DNA from: Scytonema tolypothrichoides VB-61278
Lineage (GTDB): Bacteria; Cyanobacteriota; Cyanobacteriia; Cyanobacteriales; Nostocaceae
NCBI RefSeq assembly: GCF_000828085.3
Contig: NZ_JXCA02000023.1
Location: 30,128-94,127 of the forward strand
Reading direction: 5' to 3'
DNA: 64,000 nt
The notes beneath the pieces were generated by a model that ran no database searches, had not been told where the DNA came from, and was given only the letters and a program-made list of their open reading frames with translations. Shown here in pieces: positions 50,773-58,719 of the stretch. The first letter of the stretch is position 1, and each line of letters starts with the position of its first letter. Both the position numbers and the translations under genes were made by a program.

Positions 50773-51402
50773 TTAATTATTTCCTTTCAAAACTGCGACT
50801 AAAATTCGCATAACTTGCTCCAAATCTTCAGGAACCCGATAGCTATTAATCCCTTGTTCAAAATGCTTTGTGTTGCGGTCGAGCCTACCGAATTGCCATA
50901 TTGTGCCTGTAGAAACAACGCCAATTAAAATTGGTTGTTGGTCAACTGTAGTCGCTGCTGACCACTGATCGAGTGCCACCAATTCGGCGACTAACTGCGT
51001 AAAACCTCGCGTCAAATCCTCGTATTTTGCCTCAATGACTAATAGTTTATTTCCGGAATTTACCCGCAATAAATAATCTAAATTGCCCTGAAGCCAATTA
51101 GAAACTTTCAAACTATATTCAATTCGTAATTCTGCCTGTGTGTAGTGAATTAACTCCGTCACTACCCGCGAGATGAGGATTTCTCGTCTTGCGAGTTCGT
51201 TAGTCAATGGTACAAATGGTAGTACTTCTTCAATGCGAGCGCGTAATTCCTCCAAGCGGTCAAGTTCATCAGGAAACTGCGGTAAATTGAGTATTTTTCG
51301 AGTTAAACTATAGCCAAATTCTTGAGCCAGTTCGCTAGCTTCAAAGCCAAGCTCAAAGTATCGGCTGAAAGTATAACTTTGATTGGAGTCAAGAATTGAC
51401 AT
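50773..51402 (-). CDS. PD-(D/E)XK nuclease-like protein
   Basis: A 209-aa protein. The core is GNLDYLLRVNSGNKLLVIEAKYEDLTRG, in which GNLD and EAK form the D...ExK catalytic pattern of the PD-(D/E)XK superfamily, and Q in FTQLVAEL fits the following helix. The N-terminal ~70 residues are helical. No methyltransferase or target-recognition gene is adjacent, so restriction activity is not implied. It is convergent with pfkA. Confidence 0.8.
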   Translation of the reverse strand: MSILDSNQSYTFSRYFELGFEASELAQEFGYSLTRKILNLPQFPDELDRLEELRARIEEVLPFVPLTNELARREILISRVVTELIHYTQAELRIEYSLKVSNWLQGNLDYLLRVNSGNKLLVIEAKYEDLTRGFTQLVAELVALDQWSAATTVDQQPILIGVVSTGTIWQFGRLDRNTKHFEQGINSYRVPEDLEQVMRILVAVLKGNN

Positions 51403-51431
51403 AAGCTACGCTGCACATGAGATTTTTCTTA

Positions 51432-51554
51432 TAGGAATCCGGTTTGATTTCTGAACAACTCGTCAGGGCAGGGAACTCTTAACAGGGAACTCTTAACAGG
51501 GAAGAAGCAATACAGGTGTACGGAGTTTTTTTCAAAAATCAAATAGGAGTCCCA
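51432..51554. mobile_element. Miniature element flanked by imperfect inverted repeats
   Basis: Left arm GGAATCCGGTTTGATTTCTG and, as complement on the right, GGACTCCTATTTGATTTTTG flank a heptamer tract (AGGGAACTCTTAAC twice). The right-arm sequence recurs at 42775-42810 (CCTATTTGATTTTTGAACAG), so the family has several copies. Confidence 0.55.
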
Positions 51555-51991
51555 TATATAGCAATCCTAAATCATTTGTGAAAAATTCAACTCATCGATA
51601 AGCTTGATATAAATCGTACCTGTTACACCTGCTATCAATCTGCTACTTAATGGATTGAACGTGTTCATTTATTTGAACAAGACATTCATTCTAACCCTTT
51701 GAAATTAGCGTTACGCCCTTGGCGTCTGCGTTCCGCGCAATCGCCTATGGGTGAAAAATCACCTTGATCCTGACGAGGAAAAACTACGGGTTTCAACGTA
51801 GACGAGGTTTATAATGAGTACGATTACTTTTGGGGTTGCCTTCACACAGTGGCTTGCTGCTTCTTGACGGGCGCATATCCGCGCCTATTGTCAACAAAAA
51901 GTTACAAACAACCACTTTTGTCTAAAAACCTGGTATGAGTACTCAAGGACGGTAATTGGACAACTTCTCTTAAGAATACTGTTTTTTAAAT
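51555..51991. other. Intergenic region upstream of the exoprotein gene
   Basis: 437 bp with no gene. An interspersed repeat fragment (TTACGCCCTTGGCGTCTGCG) lies near 51711-51730. No clear promoter. Confidence 0.4.
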
Positions 51992-54900
51992 ATGAAACAG
52001 GTGCGTCACCCATTCTTTCTTCTCACCTTACCCTTTGCAGCTGTATTCAGCTTGACCTACTTTACTGTTGCAAGAGCACAAATCACTCCCGATAACAGTC
52101 TCGGTGCAGAAAATTCTGTCGTCACGCCCAACGTCCAAATTAACGGCACCCCTAGCGACAGGATAGATGGAGGCGCAATTCGTGGAGGGAACCTGTTTCA
52201 CAGCTTTCAAGAATTTAACATCAATGCGGGTAGAGGAGCTTATTTTTCCAATCCAGCGGGAATTGCAAACATACTCACCAGAGTGACTGGAAGTAATATC
52301 TCAAACATTCAGGGTGTGTTGGGTGTGTTGGGCGGTGCTAATCTGTTTTTGATCAACCCCAATGGAATTATCTTTGGACCAAATGCCCGGTTGGATGTGG
52401 GTGGTTCATTTTTGGGAAGTACGGCAAATAGTCTGATTTTTAACAATAATTTTGAATTTAGTGCGACGAATCCACAAGCACCGCCATTGTTAACAATAAC
52501 TGCTCCGGTTGGGTTGAGCTATCGGGAGAATTTCAAAAATATCACCAATCAGTCGAGGGCTGTTGATAATAGTGGTAATTTTGTTGGTCTTACCGTTCCA
52601 CAAGGAAATTCTTTAACACTGGTGGGTGGTAATGTCAACTTAGATGGTGGAATACTGTTTGCACCAGGAGGACGAGTTGAATTAGGAGGATTATCTGCTC
52701 CTGGGACGGTAGGACTCAATGGTGATGGCAGCTTGAGTTTTCCTGTGGGAGTGCAACGAGGCGATGTATCGCTGACGAATGGTGCGGGAGTTGATGTAAC
52801 ATCAGGTGGTGGGGGTAGTATTGCAGTTAATGCTCGGAATTTAGAGATGACGGGAGGAAGTTTCCTCGGCGCTGGAATAGGAGAAGGTTTGGGGACAGTT
52901 GGTACTCAGGCGGGAGATATTTCGGTTAATGCTACTGGGGCAATAAACCTTAATAATAGTGACATTTTTAATCAGGTGCAATCACGAGCAAATGGACAAG
53001 GAGGTGATGTCAGCATCAGTGCGAGCAGCTTGCGGCTTGAGGGTGGGGCACAGATAGGTGCTAGTACTAGTGCTGCGGGCAAGGGAGGGAATTTGAGGGT
53101 TGATGCCCAAGATGTGCAACTGATTGGTACAAGCGCTGATGGTCAGTTTTCCAGTACCTTGGGTGCTTCTGCAGAGCCAAACTCAACAGGGAATGCGGGT
53201 GATTTGACAATCAAAACCAATACTTTGCTAGTGCGAGATGGGGCACAGGTAAGTGCTAGCACTTCCGGTGCGGGCAAGGGGGGTTCTTTGAGGGTTGATG
53301 CCCAAGATGTGCAACTGATTGGTACAAGCGCTAATGGTCGGGTTTCCAGTGGCTTGTTTGCACGAGCAAACTCAACAGGGGATGCGGGTGACCTTAGTAT
53401 CAAAACCAATACTTTACTAGTGCGAGATGGGGCACAGGTAGATGCTAGTACTTCCGGTGCGGGCAAGGGGGGAAATTTGAGGGTTGATGCCCAAGATGTG
53501 CAACTGATTGGTACAAGCGCTAATGGTCGGGTTTCCAGTGGCTTGTTTACTCAAGCAAACTCAAACTCAACAGGGGATGCGGGTGATCTTACAATCAAAA
53601 CCAATACCTTGCTAGTGCGAGATGGGGCACAGGTAAGTGCTAGTACTTCCGGTGCGGGCAAGGGGGGAAATTTGAGAGTTGATGCCCAAGATGTGCAACT
53701 GATTGGTATAAGCGCTAATGGTCGGGTTTCCAGTGGCTTGTTTGCTCAAGCAAACTCAAACTTAACAGGGGATGCGGGTGATCTTACAATCAAAACCAAT
53801 ACCTTGCTAGTGCGAGATGGGGCAGTGGTAGGTGCTGGCACTTTCGGTGCGGGCAAAGGGGGTTCTTTGAGCGTTGATGCCCAAGATGTGCAAATCATTG
53901 GTACAAGCGCTGATGGTCAGGCTGCCAGTGCCTTGGGTGCTTCTGCAGAGCGAAACTCAACAGGGGATGCGGGTGATCTGACAATCAAAACCAATACCTT
54001 GCTAGTGCGAGATGGGGCACAGGTAGGCGCTGCCACTTTCGGTGCGGGCAAGGGGGGTTCTTTGAGCGTTGATGCCCAAGATGTGCAACTGATTGGTAGA
54101 AGCGCTGATCGTCGGGCTTCCAGTGGCTTGTTTGCTGATGCACAGCGAAACTCAACAGGGAATGCGGGTGATCTTACGCTCAGAACTAATACTTTGCTAG
54201 TGCGAGATGGGGCACTGGTAAGTGCTGGCACTTACGGTGCGGGCAAGGGGGGTTCTTTGAGCGTTGATGCCCAAGATGTGCAACTGATTGGTACAAGCGC
54301 TGATGGTCAGTTTTCCAGTGGCTTGTTTGCTTCTACAACGCCAAACTCAACAGGGGATGCGGGAGATCTTACAGTCAGAACCAATACCTTACTAGTGCGA
54401 GATGGGGCAGAAATAACCGTGGAGAGTCGTGGAACAGGAACCGCAGGCAAGATGACATTAAATGCACGCTCTATCCGTTTAAACAACAATGCCTCACTCA
54501 GCGCCAATACACAAAGTGCTAAAGTTGACCCCAATAGAGAGCAAGCGACAATTAATATTAACTCAAAAGATTTGATTATGACTGGCAACAGCAACATCAG
54601 AACTGACGCCAGAGGAGAAAACGTTATTGGCGGCAACATTAATATTAATACTGATGTTCTGGTTGGCTTTGACAATAGCGACATCACTGCTAACTCTGCT
54701 AATTCTCGTGGCGGTAATGTCAGAATCGATACTAAAGGTATTTTTGGCTTTCAGTCTCAGAATCCACCTGACCCAAACACAAGTGACATCACCGCCACAG
54801 GGGTAAATAGCTTGTTGAGTGGTAATGTGCAAATAAATATACTTAATATTGACCCCAGCCAAGGGTTATTTGAATTGACAGAAGCTGTCATCGACCCTGC

Positions 54901-55231
54901 ACAGCAGATTGCTCAAAATGTCTGTATCAAAGGGTTTGGCAGTAGTTTCACCATCACCGGACGTGGGGGGCTTCCAACGGATCCAAATAAAATCCTCAGT
55001 AGTGACAATGTGCGGGTTGATTTGGTTAAGCCTGTCCCTAGTAGGGTAAGTTCAACAAGTACAACACAAAAGCAGCCATCTCAAAAGCCACCTGTCAAAG
55101 AAATAATACCCGCCCAAGGATGGATATATAACGAAAAAGGTGAGGTGTTGCTGGTTGGTTATGATCCGACTAAGACTGGTGTACAGCGTAAGCAGCCAGC
55201 ACCTACTAGTAGTTGTGCTGCAGTGAAATAG
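51992..55231 (+). CDS. Filamentous-haemagglutinin-type exoprotein (TpsA)
   Basis: A 1079-aa secreted protein. A signal peptide (FFLLTLPFAAVFSLTYFTVA) ends near residue 29. The TPS domain follows, with DGGAIRGGNLFHSFQEFNIN, GVLGGANLFLINPNGIIFG (the NPNGI motif) and LGSTANSLIF. Residues 340-820 are seven or eight 65-residue repeats built of beta-helix-like strands (GAGKGGNLRVDAQDVQLIGT type). The C-terminus (ITGRGGLPTDPNK and a Thr/Pro/Gln tail) is typical of cyanobacterial exoproteins. Members are exported by an FhaC/TpsB-type pore and act in adhesion. No TpsB gene is adjacent; the Omp85 protein at 32474 is too different to claim as partner. A terminator follows at 55275. Confidence 0.93.
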   Translation: MKQVRHPFFLLTLPFAAVFSLTYFTVARAQITPDNSLGAENSVVTPNVQINGTPSDRIDGGAIRGGNLFHSFQEFNINAGRGAYFSNPAGIANILTRVTGSNISNIQGVLGVLGGANLFLINPNGIIFGPNARLDVGGSFLGSTANSLIFNNNFEFSATNPQAPPLLTITAPVGLSYRENFKNITNQSRAVDNSGNFVGLTVPQGNSLTLVGGNVNLDGGILFAPGGRVELGGLSAPGTVGLNGDGSLSFPVGVQRGDVSLTNGAGVDVTSGGGGSIAVNARNLEMTGGSFLGAGIGEGLGTVGTQAGDISVNATGAINLNNSDIFNQVQSRANGQGGDVSISASSLRLEGGAQIGASTSAAGKGGNLRVDAQDVQLIGTSADGQFSSTLGASAEPNSTGNAGDLTIKTNTLLVRDGAQVSASTSGAGKGGSLRVDAQDVQLIGTSANGRVSSGLFARANSTGDAGDLSIKTNTLLVRDGAQVDASTSGAGKGGNLRVDAQDVQLIGTSANGRVSSGLFTQANSNSTGDAGDLTIKTNTLLVRDGAQVSASTSGAGKGGNLRVDAQDVQLIGISANGRVSSGLFAQANSNLTGDAGDLTIKTNTLLVRDGAVVGAGTFGAGKGGSLSVDAQDVQIIGTSADGQAASALGASAERNSTGDAGDLTIKTNTLLVRDGAQVGAATFGAGKGGSLSVDAQDVQLIGRSADRRASSGLFADAQRNSTGNAGDLTLRTNTLLVRDGALVSAGTYGAGKGGSLSVDAQDVQLIGTSADGQFSSGLFASTTPNSTGDAGDLTVRTNTLLVRDGAEITVESRGTGTAGKMTLNARSIRLNNNASLSANTQSAKVDPNREQATININSKDLIMTGNSNIRTDARGENVIGGNININTDVLVGFDNSDITANSANSRGGNVRIDTKGIFGFQSQNPPDPNTSDITATGVNSLLSGNVQINILNIDPSQGLFELTEAVIDPAQQIAQNVCIKGFGSSFTITGRGGLPTDPNKILSSDNVRVDLVKPVPSRVSSTSTTQKQPSQKPPVKEIIPAQGWIYNEKGEVLLVGYDPTKTGVQRKQPAPTSSCAAVK
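53040..54430 (+). repeat. 195-bp tandem repeats within the exoprotein gene
   Basis: The landmark GTGCGAGATGGGGCA recurs at 53231, 53420, 53615, 53810, 54005, 54200 and, with variation, 54395. The step is 195 bp throughout except the first (189). The repeats are nearly identical at the DNA level, which points to recent duplication and easy length change. Confidence 0.9.
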
Positions 55232-55274
55232 CATCCGTTAATGCACCTTTCCGCAAACTGTACAGGATTTTAAG

Positions 55275-55304
55275 ACCCCACTGGTCAAGTGGGGTTTAAT
55301 TTCG
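55275..55304 (+). terminator. Rho-independent terminator of the exoprotein gene
   Basis: ACCCCACT, a 5-nt loop, AGTGGGGT, then TTAATTTCG. It lies 44 bp after the stop codon. Confidence 0.75.
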
Positions 55305-55386
55305 TCACCTCACTCGTCACCAAGTGCCACCACCGCTGGGTATTTCATCCTCATTTCATTTCTGTTTGAAATACTTATTGACATAC

Positions 55387-55512
55387 TCACCGCCCTAAAG
55401 GGTCGGTGATTCTTGACACTTCGTTGAGATGTGCTGGCGAACCAGTCTTACCTTCTCTCCATGTCCGTTTAAAGTCTGGCAATGCCCTATCCCGACTTTG
55501 ATAAGGATTAAT
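55387..55512 (-). ncRNA. Omega-RNA-like region downstream of tnpB
   Basis: The stretch between the tnpB stop and the right end, on the tnpB strand, contains the hairpin TCACCG ... CGGTGA and the CAAGAATCACCG and GTGAGTATGTCAA segments. In IS200/IS605 elements, this region encodes the guide RNA scaffold used by TnpB, with the guide drawn from DNA next to the right end (here just left of 55378). Exact RNA ends cannot be read from sequence. Confidence 0.6.
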
Positions 55513-55532
55513 CCCCGTCCTTAAGGACGGGG
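55513..55532. repeat. 20-bp palindrome over the tnpB stop codon
   Basis: The same sequence as 56249-56268; the TAA stop (55521-55523) is part of it. Confidence 0.85.
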
Positions 55533-56639
55533 TCTTTCCTTGTTTATATTTTTAGCTGCGTTCTCGTCTCTGTCTTGCTCAATTCCGCAATTTAGGCAGA
55601 GCACAGAACGAATCGACAAATCAAGTTTGCCCCACTTAAAACCACAATCAAAGCAAACCTGGCTAGTTGGTTCCCACCGACTGATGACCCTAAACGTTCT
55701 ACCCAGTTTCTCGGATTTTGCGAGCGCAAGCGTTCTGAATTCGCGCCAACCCTGCAAACTAATCACTCGTGCTAGTTTACGATTTTTGACCATTCCTGAA
55801 ACACTTAGATCCTCCAAGACGATTGTTTGGTTCTCGCTAACCACCTTGGTTGATAATTTATGTAGAAAGTCTTTCCTCGTATCTGCAATTCTGTTGTGCA
55901 ACTTGGCTACTTGAATCCGGGTTTTATTCCGACGTTTTGAATCTTTCTGTTGTCGTGCTAGTTTGCGTTGCTTGCGGCGTATTCTTTTGTCCAGCCTTGA
56001 ATAATTGGGGCTGACAGCTTTTTCACCATTACTCATTACCGCAAAAGTTTTTATACCCAAATCAATCCCGATACTTTGGTTTTTAGCATCTACATGAATT
56101 GGTACAACTTCTACTACGAAGCTAAGAAAATAGCGGTTTGCGCAATCTTTGATTACAGTTACCGAACTGGGTGCAGATGGTAGTTGCCTAGACCAAACTG
56201 GCTTAATATTGCCAATCTTGGCTAAGTAGACTTCATCACCTTTTGAATCCCCGTCCTTAAGGACGGGGTATTTAAACCCACCAATTCTGAATCTTGCTGA
56301 TTGCTGGTTTGTCCGCTTCTTGAATTTAGGGCTACCAATTTTCTTCCCTCTGCGTTTACCTTTGAGCGAATCAAAAAAGTTTTTGTAGGCGACACCTAAA
56401 TCTGCGACCGATTGTTGCAACGGAATATTTGAAACATCAGCAAGCCAGGAACGACACTCAGTTTTTTTGGCTTGAGTAATTACCAATTTTTGCAAGTCGT
56501 TGTTACTGGGCAGTTTCTCCGATTGTTTGCAAAGCGCCAGAGCATCATTCCAGACTACGCGAACACAACCAAACAACTGAGCTAGAAGCTGCTGCTCTTG
56601 GTCTGTTGGGTAGAAACGGAATTGGTACCTGGCTTTCAT
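55521..56639 (-). CDS. tnpB: RNA-guided DNA endonuclease TnpB (OrfB)
   Basis: A 372-aa transposon nuclease. The N-terminal helix-turn-helix (MKARYQFRFYPTDQEQQLL) is followed by the RuvC-I aspartate in SIGIDLGIKTFAVMS, the RuvC-II glutamate in TIVLEDLSVSGM, a zinc finger (CFDCGFKWG ... CLNCG) near residues 328-350 and the RuvC-III aspartate in DRDENAAKNI. All catalytic residues are present, so it looks active. Near residue 126, KYPVLKDGDSK comes from a palindromic insert (56249-56268) inside the coding region. The stop codon lies within the 55513-55532 copy of the same palindrome. Confidence 0.93.
   Translation of the reverse strand: MKARYQFRFYPTDQEQQLLAQLFGCVRVVWNDALALCKQSEKLPSNNDLQKLVITQAKKTECRSWLADVSNIPLQQSVADLGVAYKNFFDSLKGKRRGKKIGSPKFKKRTNQQSARFRIGGFKYPVLKDGDSKGDEVYLAKIGNIKPVWSRQLPSAPSSVTVIKDCANRYFLSFVVEVVPIHVDAKNQSIGIDLGIKTFAVMSNGEKAVSPNYSRLDKRIRRKQRKLARQQKDSKRRNKTRIQVAKLHNRIADTRKDFLHKLSTKVVSENQTIVLEDLSVSGMVKNRKLARVISLQGWREFRTLALAKSEKLGRTFRVISRWEPTSQVCFDCGFKWGKLDLSIRSVLCLNCGIEQDRDENAAKNINKERPRP
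56249..56268. repeat. 20-bp palindrome inserted within tnpB
   Basis: CCCCGTCCTTAAGGACGGGG, in frame. An identical copy at 55513-55532 covers the tnpB stop, and a near copy at 57081-57097 covers the tnpA stop. Confidence 0.9.
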
Positions 56640-56690
56640 TGCTCATGCTATTATTGGTCTGTATTTTAATACTATATTGGTCTACACCAG

Positions 56691-57089
56691 ATGACAACCC
56701 AGTTCCGGAAAGAAAGGCACAGCGTTACAGACTTAAAAATTCACTTGGTCTGCGTAACGAAATATCGTCGGTCTGTGTTTACTGGTGAAAGTTTAAACTT
56801 AATTGAACAGTCGTTCCGAGAAGTTGCTAAAGCAATGGATTTCCAAATATTGGAATTCAATGGTGAGGAGAATCACGTTCACACACTGATTGAGTATCCC
56901 CCAAAGTTATCTATTTCTCAGATGGTTAACGCATTGAAAGGCGTATCAAGTCGTCGGTACGGGCAATCAGGCTACAAAAAACCGCATAAAGAATCTTTGT
57001 GGAGTCCAAGTTATTTCGCTGTTTCTGTGGGAGGTGCGCCACTGGAAGTGTTGAACAGATACATTAAAGAGCAAAAAAAGCCGTCCTAG
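56691..57089 (+). CDS. tnpA: Y1 transposase TnpA (IS200/IS605)
   Basis: A 132-aa HUH single-strand transposase. The HUH motif is HVHTLIEYP near residue 62, and the catalytic tyrosine is in VLNRYIKEQKK near residue 124. LKIHLVCVTKYRR is the family start. Length is normal. It nicks and joins single-stranded ends of the element. The stop codon lies in a hairpin (57081-57097). The divergent tnpB starts 51 bp away. Confidence 0.93.
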   Translation: MTTQFRKERHSVTDLKIHLVCVTKYRRSVFTGESLNLIEQSFREVAKAMDFQILEFNGEENHVHTLIEYPPKLSISQMVNALKGVSSRRYGQSGYKKPHKESLWSPSYFAVSVGGAPLEVLNRYIKEQKKPS

Positions 57090-57123
57090 AAGGACGGGGC
57101 TTGCATCCCATTCTTTTGGTCAA

Positions 57124-57149
57124 TGTAGAGAGGTTGCAACGTCTCTACA
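57124..57149. repeat. 26-bp near-palindrome after tnpA
   Basis: TGTAGAGAGGTTG followed by CAACGTCTCTACA, with one mismatch. It is the same family as 41701 and 45858 and shares TGCAACGTCTCTACA with the leuS insert. Confidence 0.75.
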
Positions 57150-57300
57150 CATGTGCAATCTATGGCACATTCGTACCATGCTATACCCTGCGGCACAGAC
57201 TCGCGTTCACTATCACCAACAATTCTTAACTGAATCATATTAAATGATAGTTGACTCTCTAGTTGACTAGAGATTTCACAATAGAGGAACAAACCACAAT

Positions 57301-58008
57301 ATGGATAGAAATTCTATGCAATCTATTTCCTGGAAAACTGGGTTTTTTACGGTTACCTTTGTCGCACTCGCATCCCTAACCGCCTGTTCTACGCCTGCTT
57401 CCCAAGATCAAACTCAAACGCCAAACACCACCCCGACTGAGGCTAGCGACAAGCAGCAGATGAACCACAACGGTATGCATCATGGTGGTAGTATGAATCA
57501 CGGCATGGATTTAGGCCCAGCGGATGCGAACTACGATTTGCGGTTTATTGATGCGATGACTCCACACCATGAAGGTGCTGTGGTGATGGCAAAAGAAGCC
57601 CAGCAGAAATCAAAACGTCCTGAAATTAAAAAGCTGGCAGACGAAATCATCAAAGCTCAAAATAAAGAAATTGCCCAGTTGAAACAGTGGCGCACAGCAT
57701 GGTATCCCAAAGCATCTAGCACGCCAATGGCTTGGAACGCCCAGATGAATCACATGATGGAAATGTCTCCTGAACAATCTAAAGCTATGCGAATGGACAT
57801 GGACTTGGGAGCTGCGGATACTCAGTTTGATCTACGCTTTATTAATGCAATGATTCCGCATCATGAAGGAGCGCTGACAATGGCGCAAGATGCGTTGAGT
57901 AAGTCTAAGCGCCCTGAAATCAAAAAACTGGCTCAAAATATCATCACCTCTCAACAGCAAGAAATTGCACAAATGAAGCAGTGGCGACAAGCTTGGTACA
58001 AGCAGTAA
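57301..58008 (+). CDS. DUF305 lipoprotein, tandem domains, putative copper handling
   Basis: A 235-aa protein. The signal ends in LASLTAC, a lipobox, so it is a lipoprotein. A Met/His-rich stretch (NHNGMHHGGSMNHGMD) near residue 58-73 is well suited to bind copper. Two DUF305 ferritin-like domains follow: residues 78-138 and 172-235, each with YDLRFI/FDLRFI, M-T/I-PHHEGA and E-IAQ. DUF305 proteins such as CopM of Synechocystis bind copper in the periplasm. The RND adaptor and pump genes downstream strengthen this. The repeat GGGGAGCA starts right after its stop. Confidence 0.92.
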   Translation: MDRNSMQSISWKTGFFTVTFVALASLTACSTPASQDQTQTPNTTPTEASDKQQMNHNGMHHGGSMNHGMDLGPADANYDLRFIDAMTPHHEGAVVMAKEAQQKSKRPEIKKLADEIIKAQNKEIAQLKQWRTAWYPKASSTPMAWNAQMNHMMEMSPEQSKAMRMDMDLGAADTQFDLRFINAMIPHHEGALTMAQDALSKSKRPEIKKLAQNIITSQQQEIAQMKQWRQAWYKQ

Positions 58009-58094
58009 GGGGAGCAGGGGAGCAGGGGAGCAGGGGAGCAGGGGAGCAGGGGAGCAGGGGAGCAGGGGAGCAGAGGAGCAGGGGAGCAGGGGAG
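58009..58094 (+). repeat. GGGGAGCA tandem repeats
   Basis: Ten or so copies of GGGGAGCA-type octamers. The last unit (GGGGAG) serves as the ribosome-binding site of the next gene. The same repeat type is found in frame inside the RND adaptor at 60126-60183. Confidence 0.9.
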
Positions 58095-58481
58095 ATGGAA
58101 AGAGAACCAATTAAAAGTCATAAAGATTTAAAAGTTTATCAAATGGCTTTTGATGCTGCAATGAAAATATTTGAGGTGTCTAAAAAGTTTCCTATAGAGG
58201 AACGGTATTCTTTAACTGACCAAATTCGTCGATCCTCACGTTCGGTTTGTGCCAATTTAGCAGAAGCATGGCGCAAACGAAGATATGAAGCTGCATTTGT
58301 GGCTAAGTTGAGCGATTGTGAGTCAGAGGCTGCTGAAACCCAAACTTGGATAGAATTTGCTGTTAAATGTAATTATTTGGATGTTGATACAGGTCGAGAA
58401 CTTTACGGAATTTATAACCAAATTCTAGGTAGCTTAGTCAACATGATCAACAATCCATCTCCTTGGTTGATGAAGCATTAG
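58095..58481 (+). CDS. Four-helix-bundle protein (S23/IVS-type)
   Basis: A 128-aa helical protein: KSHKDLKVYQMAFDAAMKIF, then RYSLTDQIRRSSRSVCANLA, and CESEAAETQTWIEFAVKCNY. This is the four helix bundle family first seen in intervening sequences of 23S rRNA, and often found as a free gene in cyanobacteria. Its function is unknown. The ATG at 58095 follows a GGGGAG motif that is part of the tandem repeat; the longer frame starting at 57981 would translate the repeat as GEQGSRGA units and is unlikely. Confidence 0.88.
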   Translation: MEREPIKSHKDLKVYQMAFDAAMKIFEVSKKFPIEERYSLTDQIRRSSRSVCANLAEAWRKRRYEAAFVAKLSDCESEAAETQTWIEFAVKCNYLDVDTGRELYGIYNQILGSLVNMINNPSPWLMKH

Positions 58482-58589
58482 ACATTGTTTCTTCCCTGCT
58501 CCCCCGCACCCCTGCACCCCTGCCTGTTCTAAGCGTGATTTCATCCTAATTTCATTTCTGAGTGCAAAACTAAAAGGTGTGTGCATCAA

Positions 58590-58704
58590 CAGTGAACAGT
58601 GAACAGTGAACAGTGATAACTGGTAACTGGTAACCGATAACTGATAACTGGTAACTGATAACTGGTAACTGGTAACTGATAACTGGTAACTGATAACTGA
58701 TAAC
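58590..58704. repeat. Heptamer tandem repeats (AACTGGT/AACTGAT and AGTGAAC)
   Basis: Three AGTGAAC units are followed by about thirteen AACTGRT units, ending 15 bp before the adaptor start. Typical heterocystous-cyanobacterium short tandem repeats. Confidence 0.9.
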
Positions 58705-58719
58705 GACTTTTGAAGCGCG

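Larger units (their letters stand above)
55378..57120. mobile_element. IS605-type element with tnpA and tnpB
   Basis: A complete two-gene element in the divergent IS605/IS608 order: tnpB leftward, tnpA rightward. The right end (adjacent to tnpB) is TTGACATACTCACC at 55378 with hairpin TCACCG-CCCTAAAGGGT-CGGTGA. The tnpA side ends after the hairpin CCGTCCT-AGA-AGGACGG at 57081-57097; the exact left end was not found and 57120 is approximate. Such elements move as single strands, need no inverted repeats, and make no target duplication. Confidence 0.8.

Noticed and set aside
53040-54430. Possible CRISPR-like array
   Set aside because: Units are 195 bp, in frame with no spacer-repeat alternation, and code for protein.
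53143-54862. Long antisense frames in the exoprotein gene
   Set aside because: They arise from the biased codon use of the 195-bp repeats and repeat the same residues; no ribosome-binding site or family similarity.
57981-58094. Extended start of the four-helix-bundle gene
   Set aside because: The extension is a translated GGGGAGCA repeat; ATG 58095 has a proper ribosome-binding motif.
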